From positions 1-19,205 of the forward strand of contig JABJCZ010000342.1 of the NCBI GenBank assembly GCA_018668475.1: a stretch of 19,205 nucleotides of DNA, in the 5' to 3' direction. A program made the position numbers and the translations under genes. Below, piece by piece: positions 1-6,481 of this stretch; the stretch's first letter is position 1, and every line of letters starts with the position of its first letter. The notes below the pieces were generated by a model. The model made no database searches. It was not told where the DNA came from and saw only the letters and a program-made list of their open reading frames with translations. This stretch comes from Alphaproteobacteria bacterium (GTDB lineage: Bacteria > Pseudomonadota > Alphaproteobacteria > UBA828).

Positions 1-71
1 GCCGCGAGCCAGTCCCCACCACGGATGCCAGGCAGCGCTTTATGCCCCGGTGTGCCGCGTTCAGGCGCCAT
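1..71 (-). CDS. possible 5' end of an unidentified leftward gene, cut by left edge
   Basis: An ATG on the minus strand at 69-71 opens a frame of 23 codons that stays open to the left edge. A GGAG motif lies about 9 bases upstream of it, a good ribosome-binding distance. The peptide starts MAPERGTPGHKALPG and I do not recognise it. The visible part is too short to prove coding. The other frames here look like random high-GC reading frames. Treat this as a hint only; the stretch could equally be intergenic. Confidence 0.2.
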   Translation of the reverse strand, partial: MAPERGTPGHKALPGIRGGDWLA

Positions 72-176
72 TAGCGGTCACTCCCACGCGCGCCAATACC
101 CTGTCCGTCCGCAGCCCAGACCCCATGCGCCCGGATTCTGTGCTCAGGAGCGACACCGGAAATGGGAAACTCCCTA

Positions 177-1145
177 TTACATTGGGAAATTGCCACGGTT
201 GTGCGGGCTATCGAGATCAAGGTCTGGGCCTAATGGAACAATGCCGGAGGGGTTGATGGAGACGTGTGAGCGGTAATAGTGCTCTTTTATATGCTGAAAA
301 TTGCAGGTCTGGGTGACGCCGGGGGTCTGGTAGAACTCCCGTAAGTAATTGTGAAGGTGCGAATAATCAGATATTCGGCGCAGATTACACTTGAAATGAC
401 CTACGTAGACCGCATCAAACCGGACCAATGTCGTAAATAATCGCCAATCCGCTTCGGTTATGTGGTCTCCACACAGGTATCGTTGCTCCGCAAGGCGTGA
501 ATCAAGCCAGGCGAGCGTCGAAAACAGGGCGTCGAATGCGGCCTCATAGGCGTGCTGGCTTGACGCGAAGCCGCATCGGTAAACGCCATTGTTGACGTCG
601 CGATAAACGCGCTCATTGACCGCCTCAATTTCGTCATGCAATTCAGCCGGATAATAGTCAGGGGTGCCATCAGGCTGAAAACGGCGAAAGGCCGTGTTCA
701 GCATGCGAATTATCTCGGACGATTCGTTATTTACGATGGTTTGGCGAACTCTGTCCCACAATACCGGCACCGTTGCCCGGGTTGAGCATCCGGGGTCGGC
801 CCTCAGATAGACCTCATGGATGAACTGGGCGTTGTTGACCGTATCGGGAATGCACCCCGGACCGTCCGAAAAATGCCAGCCACCGGGCCCCATGAGCGGA
901 TCAACGATAGACGCCGAAATTACGTCATCCAGGCCAAGCAATGTTCGAAAAATCATCGTGCGGTGGGCCCACGGACAAGCCAGTGACACATAAAGATGAT
1001 AGCGCCCCGCCTCAGCCGGAAATCCGCTCGACCCGTCGGCGGTGACAAAATCACGAAAACTGGCTTCGGCACGAACGAACCGCCCATCACCAGAGGTCAC
1101 GGCAACATCGTCTTCCTGCCACTTGCCTTCAACGAGACGACCCAT
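177..1145 (-). CDS. glutathionyl-hydroquinone reductase (Xi-class glutathione S-transferase, YqjG/PcpF type)
   Basis: This 322-residue protein is about the length of E. coli YqjG (328). The N-terminal thioredoxin-like half carries the CPWAHR motif with the expected catalytic cysteine at Cys57, followed by TVPVLWD and the class hallmark VNNESSEIIRML. The C-terminal half is the all-alpha GST domain. The family removes glutathione from glutathionyl-quinols in the cytoplasm, a detoxification or quinone-repair role; the natural substrate cannot be read from sequence. The ATG at 1143-1145 is supported by AGGAGA at 1155-1160, about 9 bases upstream. It appears monocistronic, with a 455-base gene-free stretch upstream. 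Parts of the gene are lower in G+C than the rest of the window: three 60-base lines that I counted (361-420, 421-480, 601-660) have only 25, 29 and 28 G+C bases. That could mean later acquisition. Confidence 0.92.
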   Translation of the reverse strand: MGRLVEGKWQEDDVAVTSGDGRFVRAEASFRDFVTADGSSGFPAEAGRYHLYVSLACPWAHRTMIFRTLLGLDDVISASIVDPLMGPGGWHFSDGPGCIPDTVNNAQFIHEVYLRADPGCSTRATVPVLWDRVRQTIVNNESSEIIRMLNTAFRRFQPDGTPDYYPAELHDEIEAVNERVYRDVNNGVYRCGFASSQHAYEAAFDALFSTLAWLDSRLAEQRYLCGDHITEADWRLFTTLVRFDAVYVGHFKCNLRRISDYSHLHNYLREFYQTPGVTQTCNFQHIKEHYYRSHVSINPSGIVPLGPDLDLDSPHNRGNFPM

Positions 1146-1273
1146 GAGTTAATCTCTCCTCAGAGCACTTTTGGGGATGAATTCAGAAGCGGATGTGAGG
1201 CCCGCAAACTGTTACCGACATGGCGCTGTATCGACAATAATTATGCCAACCCGCGACGGCGCGCCACACCGCT

Positions 1274-1300
1274 GCGTTAACATTTTGTTTACCTTAACGC
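1274..1300. promoter_or_regulatory. CtrA-like box inside an inverted repeat
   Basis: TTAA at 1277-1280, seven bases, then TTTA at 1288-1291 gives TTAA-N7-TTTA, one mismatch from the alphaproteobacterial CtrA consensus TTAA-N7-TTAA. The whole is flanked by a perfect 7-base inverted repeat, GCGTTAA at 1274-1280 and TTAACGC at 1294-1300. It sits about 130 bases upstream of the reductase start. The match is seen directly; binding by CtrA or a similar regulator is inference. AT-rich TTAA motifs of this sort also occur by chance. Confidence 0.3.
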
Positions 1301-1516
1301 CGCCGCGCACGAGGATTCAGCTAACTACTACATACTCAGCGCAATCAGCTCGCCATACTGGTTAATAGAAAAGCCCCAAAAATCAAGGCATACAGGTGTA
1401 ATACACACCGTTCGACGGGTAATTCACGGCGTTGAATCAATGGCCTCAGCCAGCTAAGGTGAGCACGCCAAATTTCACCGATTTTTCCGTACAGGTTAAC
1501 ATTCCTTGTAACCGGG

Positions 1517-1542
1517 CCGCCTTGCGCCCCGCCCGAAGGCGG
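1517..1542 (-). terminator. GC-rich hairpin downstream of the PfkB kinase
   Basis: CCGCCTT at 1517-1523 and AAGGCGG at 1536-1542 form a perfect 7-bp stem around a 12-base loop, about 58 bases past the kinase stop. No T-run follows on the minus strand, so it is not a canonical intrinsic terminator. It may be a factor-assisted terminator or an mRNA 3' end stabiliser. Confidence 0.3.
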
Positions 1543-1600
1543 TGCGGAGAACCCTTTATGCGGGTAATTCAATAAACCCATTGCCCGTTTTCTGCCTGCA

Positions 1601-2605
1601 CTAAGCCTGTAGCGCGTGAGCACTTTGATCAATGAACGCCTTTACGTCGATCTCGGGTTTGGCGCCAAAATGCGAGATGATTTCCCCCGCTGCCAGAGCC
1701 CCCAAACGGCCGCACCGGCCAAGATCAAAGCCCCGCGTGAGGCCATAGAGAAAACCGGCGGCATACATATCACCGGCGCCTGTGGCATCAACAATTCGCT
1801 CTACCGGAGCGGCGTCGATGACATGGATTTCGTCACCTCGAACCACAACCGAGCCCTTTTCGCTGCGGGTCAGCACCGCAATTTCGCAATGCCCGCGGAC
1901 GTGCTGTAGCGCCTGATCAAAATCACCGACCTCGTAGAGCGACATGATTTCGTCTTCATTGGCGAACAAAACATCAACGTAGTGCTCTGTGAGCTCACGA
2001 AACTCGGCCCTGTGGCGATCAACGCAAAACGGGTCCGAAAGGCTAAGCGACGCGCGCCGACCGGATTCCTTGGTGATTGCAAACGCCTTACGGAAAGCCT
2101 TTTTTGCCTCTTCCGGGTCCCACAAATACCCTTCCAAATAGGTGACCTGTGCCGCCGCCACCATTTCGGCATCAATGTCATCGGGACCGAGCTCAACACA
2201 TGCACCAAGGTAGGTATTCATGGTGCGTTCGGCATCTTCGGTCACAAGAATAAGGCATCGTGCCGTGGGCGTTCCGCTAACGGCGGGCGCCGTCTCAAAA
2301 CGCACGCCGGCGCGCGAAATATCATGGCGAAAGGTTTTGCCAAGCTCGTCTTCGCTAACTTTGCCGATATATCCTGCCCGGCCACCAAACAACCCGACCC
2401 CGACCGCCGTATTGGCCGCCGACCCGCCAGAAACTTCCATCCCAGGGCCCATATCGGCGTAAAGGGCTTCACCTTCCGCCGCATCGATCAACCGCATGAT
2501 GCCTTTGTCCAGCCCGCGCTGCGTCAGAAACTGGTCCTCTGACCGTGAAATGACGTCTACGATTGCATTGCCGATGGCAAGCACATCGAGGGATGATTCA
2601 GACAT
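1601..2605 (-). CDS. PfkB-family sugar/nucleoside kinase (adenosine kinase-like)
   Basis: This is a 334-residue cytoplasmic ribokinase-fold enzyme. Family landmarks are the N-terminal DVLAIGNAIVDV strand (residues 7-18), the GGSAAN substrate-binding motif at 60-65, an N-E-x-E-like segment (NEDEI, 216-220) and PfkB signature 2, DATGAGD at 273-279, with Asp279 as expected catalytic base. The family phosphorylates sugars or nucleosides with ATP. This subgroup is commonly named adenosine kinase in alphaproteobacteria, but the substrate is inference. The frame opens 17 codons earlier at 2656. I prefer the ATG at 2603-2605 because family members begin just before DVLAIGN and AGAGG lies about 8 bases upstream. 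It diverges from the EI24-type gene across a 193-base intergenic region. Confidence 0.9.
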   Translation of the reverse strand: MSESSLDVLAIGNAIVDVISRSEDQFLTQRGLDKGIMRLIDAAEGEALYADMGPGMEVSGGSAANTAVGVGLFGGRAGYIGKVSEDELGKTFRHDISRAGVRFETAPAVSGTPTARCLILVTEDAERTMNTYLGACVELGPDDIDAEMVAAAQVTYLEGYLWDPEEAKKAFRKAFAITKESGRRASLSLSDPFCVDRHRAEFRELTEHYVDVLFANEDEIMSLYEVGDFDQALQHVRGHCEIAVLTRSEKGSVVVRGDEIHVIDAAPVERIVDATGAGDMYAAGFLYGLTRGFDLGRCGRLGALAAGEIISHFGAKPEIDVKAFIDQSAHALQA

Positions 2606-2672
2606 TGGCGAACCTCTGTGTATGCGTGGGGAGTGGGTATATGGAGCGGAAAACAAAGTTTAGGCACGCGGC

Positions 2673-2700
2673 TCGACCGACCGCGCGGCTCCACTATAAT
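2673..2700 (+). promoter_or_regulatory. sigma70-type promoter for the EI24-bactofilin-lipoprotein set
   Basis: A perfect -10 TATAAT lies at 2695-2700. TCGACC at 2673-2678 matches four of six -35 bases with a 16-base spacer. This predicts a start near 2707 and a leader of about 92 bases before the ATG at 2799. The -10 is convincing; the -35 is moderate. No equally good pair was seen for the divergent kinase. Confidence 0.5.
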
Positions 2701-2798
2701 CTGCCTCAGAGCTTGCGGCCATCGACAACAGGCCTTAACCACGCCCCCGCAAAGGTGTCGCTTCTAATGGGCCATCCAACAGAGTTTAAGAAAAACAG

Positions 2799-3515
2799 AT
2801 GATTCAAGCGTTGATGCTGTCGCTGGCGCAGCTTGGCGACCCACGTATTCGCCGTACAGTGCTGTGGGTTGGGCTGATTACACTGGCGATATCCGCCATT
2901 ATGATCGTCGGCGCCTCCGCAGCGCTGGCGTCACTTGAGTTTGCGGGGTTCAGTCCGGTCCGATGGATCGTCGCGTTGTTAGGCGGTGTTGCCGCAGCGT
3001 TTGTCGCGTGGATGCTGTTTCCGGTCATTGCCGCAGAGCTGGTGTTTGTTTTTCTGGATTCCATCGCCGATGCCGTGGAAAAAAGGCATTACCCAGGTCT
3101 CAGCCCCGTCCGCCCGGCGTCCTTCTGGCAATATACCCGGGCCGGCATCCGCCTGGCGCTGGTAATGGGGTTCTTCAACCTCTTGCTGCTGCCGCTGTCA
3201 TTCATTCCGGGAGTGCAGGTGATTTATCCGGTACTCTATTTCGCGGTAAACGGAACATTGCTCGGCCGCGAATATATGGAGGTCGTCGCACCCCGGCGCA
3301 TCACATTTGCGGCAACACGTAAGCTGCGACGCCAACACCGGGTGAAATTATTTGTCTCCGGCGTTATCATCGCACTATTGTTTGTTGTTCCGGTGTTCAA
3401 CCTCATCGCGCCTGTGGTGGCCACGGCATTCATGGTTCACGTTTACCACGGGCTGCACGGGTTAAAGCCGGCACAGCACTCGAAGTCGGCGCCATCGCGC
3501 CAGGGCCACCCTTAG
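2799..3515 (+). CDS. EI24 / CysZ-like multi-pass inner-membrane protein
   Basis: This 238-residue protein has hydrophobic stretches at about 21-46, 55-90, 117-150 and 183-213. The segment GREYMEVVAPRR (156-167) is characteristic of EI24-domain proteins of the CysZ-like group. CysZ in E. coli aids sulfate uptake, but alphaproteobacterial members are rarely tested and no sulfur genes lie nearby, so I do not assign transport. The ribosome-binding site is weak. The last ten residues (KSAPSRQGHP) are encoded by the first of three tandem 30-base units. The stop TAG at 3513 occupies the position that is AAG in the other two units, so the frame looks shortened by a point change. A bactofilin gene follows after 61 bases. 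Confidence 0.85.
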   Translation: MIQALMLSLAQLGDPRIRRTVLWVGLITLAISAIMIVGASAALASLEFAGFSPVRWIVALLGGVAAAFVAWMLFPVIAAELVFVFLDSIADAVEKRHYPGLSPVRPASFWQYTRAGIRLALVMGFFNLLLLPLSFIPGVQVIYPVLYFAVNGTLLGREYMEVVAPRRITFAATRKLRRQHRVKLFVSGVIIALLFVVPVFNLIAPVVATAFMVHVYHGLHGLKPAQHSKSAPSRQGHP

Positions 3516-3572
3516 TCGGCGCCGTCGCGCCAGGGCCATTTCAAGTCGGCGCCTATGCGCCAGGGAAAGCGA
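3483..3572 (+). repeat. three tandem 30-base units, each with a perfect hairpin
   Basis: Units start at 3483, 3513 and 3543 with an exact period of 30; the third degenerates after about 23 bases. Units 1 and 2 match at 24 of 30 positions. Each contains GGCGC, a four-base loop and GCGCC (3488-3501, 3518-3531, 3548-3561), followed by AGGG. Loops differ (CATC, CGTC, CTAT) while all stems stay perfect. Unit 1 encodes the end of the EI24 protein. The AGGG after unit 3, at 3562-3565, is the best ribosome-binding site for the bactofilin start at 3577. The array is open in several frames, so it could be a former coding repeat, an RNA element, or both. Confidence 0.85.
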
Positions 3573-3576
3573 CCAG

Positions 3577-4164
3577 ATGTTTCGCCGCAAAGGTTCAGAT
3601 TCTGATGATTTTAAACGCACGCAGAATACGCACGGCGACGATTCCCGCCCGAATGCAACGCGCGCGTCTGCCGTGAGAATCGGAGCCAGCGGCCCACCGC
3701 CATTTCACCCCGACGTACCAAACCGCGCGTCCTCACCAATGATCCCGGGCGCATCTACGCCGGTTGACGCCGACAGCAAACGGCTGACTGTTGGCAAGGA
3801 CATATCCGTTAATGGCGGCGAAATTTCGGACTGCGACCGGCTCGTCGTCGAGGGGACGATCACCGGCAGCATGACCGGCGGCAGGGTGCTTGAAATTGCC
3901 CGTGAGGGGCTGTTTCAAGGTGATGCGACAGTCGAAAATGCGGATATCGCCGGGACATTTGAAGGGACACTCACGGTACTCAATCGGCTCAGCGTGCACG
4001 CTTCTGGCCTGATAAAAGGCTCCATCACCTATGGTCAGCTTGAAGTTGAGCGCGGCGGAAAAATCGAAGGCGAGTCGCACCATGACGGCACCAACCAAGA
4101 AGCCGACCTCGTGCCCGTCGGTGGCCTGAGCGGCAGTATGGGCGTCGCTAGCCGAACCTCTTGA
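3577..4164 (+). CDS. bactofilin (polymer-forming cytoskeletal protein, DUF583)
   Basis: This 195-residue protein has an unstructured, charged and proline-rich N-terminus (about 1-67), a bactofilin beta-helix core (about 68-167) and a short polar tail. The core shows the typical repeating pattern of short beta strands and turns, for example VEGTITGSM, GLFQGDATVENADIAGTFEG and GLIKGSITYG. Bactofilins self-assemble without nucleotide into filaments at the inner membrane and position cell-wall or morphogenesis enzymes. The ATG at 3577 has AGGG 11 bases upstream, directly after the third hairpin of the tandem array. The stop overlaps the TTG start of the next gene (TTGA, 4161-4164), which suggests translational coupling. 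No M23 peptidase, a frequent bactofilin neighbour, is present. Confidence 0.92.
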   Translation: MFRRKGSDSDDFKRTQNTHGDDSRPNATRASAVRIGASGPPPFHPDVPNRASSPMIPGASTPVDADSKRLTVGKDISVNGGEISDCDRLVVEGTITGSMTGGRVLEIAREGLFQGDATVENADIAGTFEGTLTVLNRLSVHASGLIKGSITYGQLEVERGGKIEGESHHDGTNQEADLVPVGGLSGSMGVASRTS

Positions 4165-4748
4165 CCATACTCAAGGCTTTTACCGCGCGACATCTCGCCG
4201 TTCGGATCGCGCGGCTGTCTGGCATTGCCGTGGTAGCTGGGCTGGCTGCTTGTACGGGTCAGGCCAAACCCGCGCCCGACGCTCCAGCACGCACCGAAGG
4301 AGTTGCCGAAATAGCGGTGGTCAATGCCAGCATTGATGCGCTGGCTGACGAGACTCTGCCCGCGCCGCATGATGGCGTTGATGCAGACGTGACGGCAGCA
4401 CCGAAGGGCGAGACGACCATAGTGTTGCGCGCACCAGATGCGGACAATAAGCCGCCGCCCACACAAGAGCGCGCCCCTATCCCGGATGTTGCCCCCCATG
4501 AACTCATGGGTATGGACCCGGCGATGCTGGAAGATCTGTTGGGCCGGCCCGAGCTGCGGCGGAACGAGCCACCGGCCGCAGTCTGGCAGTACCGTGCGGA
4601 TACATGCGTGTTCGATCTGGTGCTCTATTCAGAGCCCGACAACGACAACCTGTCGAGGGTCACTTTCTTCGAGGCTCGGAACCGCGACGCCCAGCCAGCC
4701 AATGCCGCCGATTGCCTTGATACGCTTTTGCGCCAGCGGGCAGGTTAA
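4161..4748 (+). CDS. putative lipoprotein of unknown function, possibly BamE-like C-terminal half
   Basis: This 195-residue protein starts at a TTG that overlaps the bactofilin stop; no ATG or better start precedes the signal peptide. The N-terminus has basic residues, a hydrophobic run and a lipobox ending at Cys31 (LAAC), so lipidation is likely. Residues 32-110 are a low-complexity Ala/Pro/acidic linker. The C-terminal part (about 115-193) has LEDLLGRPELRR followed by VWQYRADTCVFDLVLY. That pattern recalls the small periplasmic BamE/OmlA fold, in which a loop before a WxY strand is common. Cys149 and Cys185 could form a disulfide. I do not recognise a named family. Its stop overlaps that of the convergent nth gene by three bases. 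Confidence 0.75.
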   Translation: MTILKAFTARHLAVRIARLSGIAVVAGLAACTGQAKPAPDAPARTEGVAEIAVVNASIDALADETLPAPHDGVDADVTAAPKGETTIVLRAPDADNKPPPTQERAPIPDVAPHELMGMDPAMLEDLLGRPELRRNEPPAAVWQYRADTCVFDLVLYSEPDNDNLSRVTFFEARNRDAQPANAADCLDTLLRQRAG

Positions 4749-5386
4749 CCCTCAGCAGTCGATTTACCTTTGAAGCGACACAGATCTGCCACCCGGCAGG
4801 CCGGGCAATCGGGCTTACGGGCTTTGCAGACGTACCGGCCATGCAAGATGAGCCAGTGATGTGCATGCAACTTGTACTGGTCCGGAATTACCTTCAGCAA
4901 ACCATCCTCGACCAGGCGCGGTGTCTTGCCCGGGGCGAGCCCGGTCCGGTTTCCAAGCCGAAAAATGTGGGTGTCTACGGCGATAGTCGGTTCACCAAAC
5001 AATGTATTGAGAACGACATTGGCGGTTTTACGACCCACGCCGGGCAACGCTTCGAGGGCTTCGCGGGTTTGGGGAACTTCACCGGCGTGGCGGTCCACCA
5101 GAATATGTGAGAGCGCCATCACGTTCTTTGCCTTGGAGTTGAACAGTCCGATGGTCTTGATGTGGCTTTTCAGTTCCTTCTCGCCAAGACGAATCATGGC
5201 ATCAGGGGTGTTTGCCGCTTTGTAGAGTGTGGATGTTGCACGGTTGACGCCGACATCGGTTGCCTGTGCCGACAGGACGACGGCAACAAGAAGCTCGTAG
5301 GCGTTGGCGTACTGCAGCTCGGTCGTCGGCTCAGGGTCGTTCTCTTCAAGGCGCCTGAAAAATTCGGCAACGTTTGCTTTTTTCAT
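4745..5386 (-). CDS. nth: endonuclease III (DNA glycosylase / AP lyase)
   Basis: This 213-residue enzyme is co-linear with E. coli Nth. The helix-hairpin-helix LPGVGRKTAN includes catalytic Lys120, and VDTHIFR includes Asp138. The [4Fe-4S] ligands are Cys187, Cys194, Cys197 and Cys203 (C-x6-C-x2-C-x5-C), the same numbering as in E. coli. It excises oxidised pyrimidines and cleaves the abasic site in base-excision repair. The ATG at 5384-5386 fits the family N-terminus, although no clear Shine-Dalgarno precedes it. It lies 73 bases downstream of dapB in the same direction and may be cotranscribed. It converges on the lipoprotein gene with stops sharing bases 4746-4747. Confidence 0.96.
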   Translation of the reverse strand: MKKANVAEFFRRLEENDPEPTTELQYANAYELLVAVVLSAQATDVGVNRATSTLYKAANTPDAMIRLGEKELKSHIKTIGLFNSKAKNVMALSHILVDRHAGEVPQTREALEALPGVGRKTANVVLNTLFGEPTIAVDTHIFRLGNRTGLAPGKTPRLVEDGLLKVIPDQYKLHAHHWLILHGRYVCKARKPDCPACRVADLCRFKGKSTAEG

Positions 5387-5459
5387 GTTCGTACCGGATC
5401 AGCCAACGACGGTTGAACGATGCACGCGACGCGGCCACAAGGGCCAACCAAAATTTTCG

Positions 5460-6278
5460 CTACGTGTTGAAACCCATGACGTCTGTCATGGAGTAGAGGC
5501 CCGGCTCGCGCCCAACTGCCCAGCGCGCCGCCGCCAGCGCACCACGGGCATAGGTGAGCCGGCTGCTCGATTTATGGGTGAGCTCTAGTCGTTCTCCCTC
5601 GGCCGCAAACATGATCGTGTGATCACCCACAACATCGCCGCCACGGAGTGCGGCAAACCCGATGCTGCCACGCTCACGCTCACCGGTAATGCCATCGCGT
5701 CCGCTGATCGCCACCTCATCGAGTTTGACCCCGCGACCGCTCGCCGCTGCCCGACCGAGCCCCAGCGCCGTGCCCGACGGCGCATCGACCTTATGGCGAT
5801 GATGCATTTCAACAATCTCAATATCGTAATCTTCATCCAGCGCGGCGGCCACCTGCTCGGCCAGGCGGAACAGCAGATTGACGCAAAGGCTCATATTGGG
5901 TGCCTGTACAATGGGTACGGTCGCAGAAGCGGTATTCAGCGCCGCCTGCTGCGCGGCCTCTATACCGGTAGTGCCAATTATCAGAGACGCGTTATGGACC
6001 GCCGCCAATTCGGCGTGACGGGCCGTGGCCACAGGCAAGGTAAAATCGAGCACCGCATCTGCGGCTGAGAACATCGCCGCCGGATCATCGCTGATCGGCA
6101 CACCAAGAGGTCCCAACCCCGCCAGCACACCCGCATCACTGCCAAGCGCAACATGGCCAACGGTCTCGGTCGCGGCGACGAGCTCCGCGCCATCGGCGTC
6201 TGTAATCATTTTGATGAGTGTGGCACCCATCCGGCCTGCCGCGCCGGGCACACCAATTCGGAGTCTATCCGCTGCCAT
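5460..6278 (-). CDS. dapB: 4-hydroxy-tetrahydrodipicolinate reductase
   Basis: This 272-residue cytoplasmic enzyme of the diaminopimelate pathway feeds lysine and peptidoglycan synthesis and uses NAD(P)H. The N-terminal Rossmann motif is GVPGAAGRMG (9-18). The nucleotide-binding GTTG is at 102-105. The catalytic signature EMHHRHKVDAPSGTAL is at 157-172, with His160 and Lys163 as expected catalytic residues. The C-terminus, TDVMGF, is typical. The ATG at 6276-6278 has GAGGGG at 6286-6291, spaced 7 bases. It lies 203 bases downstream of dnaJ in the same orientation, a neighbour relation common in alphaproteobacteria. nth follows after 73 bases. Confidence 0.97.
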   Translation of the reverse strand: MAADRLRIGVPGAAGRMGATLIKMITDADGAELVAATETVGHVALGSDAGVLAGLGPLGVPISDDPAAMFSAADAVLDFTLPVATARHAELAAVHNASLIIGTTGIEAAQQAALNTASATVPIVQAPNMSLCVNLLFRLAEQVAAALDEDYDIEIVEMHHRHKVDAPSGTALGLGRAAASGRGVKLDEVAISGRDGITGERERGSIGFAALRGGDVVGDHTIMFAAEGERLELTHKSSSRLTYARGALAAARWAVGREPGLYSMTDVMGFNT

Positions 6279-6481
6279 GTTACGGCCCCTCGGGAAGTTC
6301 GAACGCGCCTCTCCATAGCACAGGCAGCGGTTGGCCGGCTACTTGGTCATGACCCAGTAGTCGTTCTGGAATTCACGACCAAGGCAATGAAACATGGTTG
6401 AAGAAAATTCCAGTCCTGATGGATGAGCAGAGTGCGCTATCCGCTATCTGTCAGAACCGGCATGGACAGGCGCCAAAGCAC

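Larger units (their letters stand above)
1146..1600. other. 455-base gene-free stretch upstream of the reductase
   Basis: This lies between the start of the reductase and the end of the PfkB kinase, both leftward, so it holds the reductase leader and promoter and the kinase 3' end. A CtrA-like box at 1277-1293 and a 7-bp-stem hairpin at 1517-1542 are listed separately. A smaller perfect hairpin (GGTGT, five-base loop, ACACC) lies at 1395-1409. No convincing -35/-10 pair for the reductase was found. A 95-codon leftward frame here overlaps the kinase end, resembles nothing known to me and was not accepted. Confidence 0.6.

Noticed and set aside
163..176. Small GGGA / TCCC hairpin just past the reductase stop as a terminator
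   Set aside because: The stem is only four base pairs with a three-base loop, and no T-run follows on the minus strand.
1180..1250. sigma70 promoter for the reductase (CATAAT or TTGTCG / TAACAG on the minus strand)
   Set aside because: CATAAT has no matching -35 at a sensible distance, and TTGTCG-N17-TAACAG has a -10 with only three consensus matches.
1345..1632. 95-codon leftward frame downstream of the PfkB kinase
   Set aside because: It overlaps the kinase C-terminus by 32 bases, shows no recognisable motif and contains the GC-rich hairpin. I regard it as a chance frame.
1982..2542. 186-codon rightward frame opposite the PfkB kinase
   Set aside because: Antisense to a gene with full family signatures; no independent evidence of coding.
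3483..3572. CRISPR array or mobile palindromic (REP/RUP-like) insertion for the 30-base units
   Set aside because: The units are directly contiguous with no variable spacers, only three are present, and they continue the reading frame of the upstream gene. No cas genes or transposase are in the window. A dispersed repeat family cannot be tested from one window.
6342..6353. GGTCATGACC palindrome between dnaJ and dapB as an operator
   Set aside because: Ten-base palindromes are common by chance, and it is not placed against any recognisable promoter.
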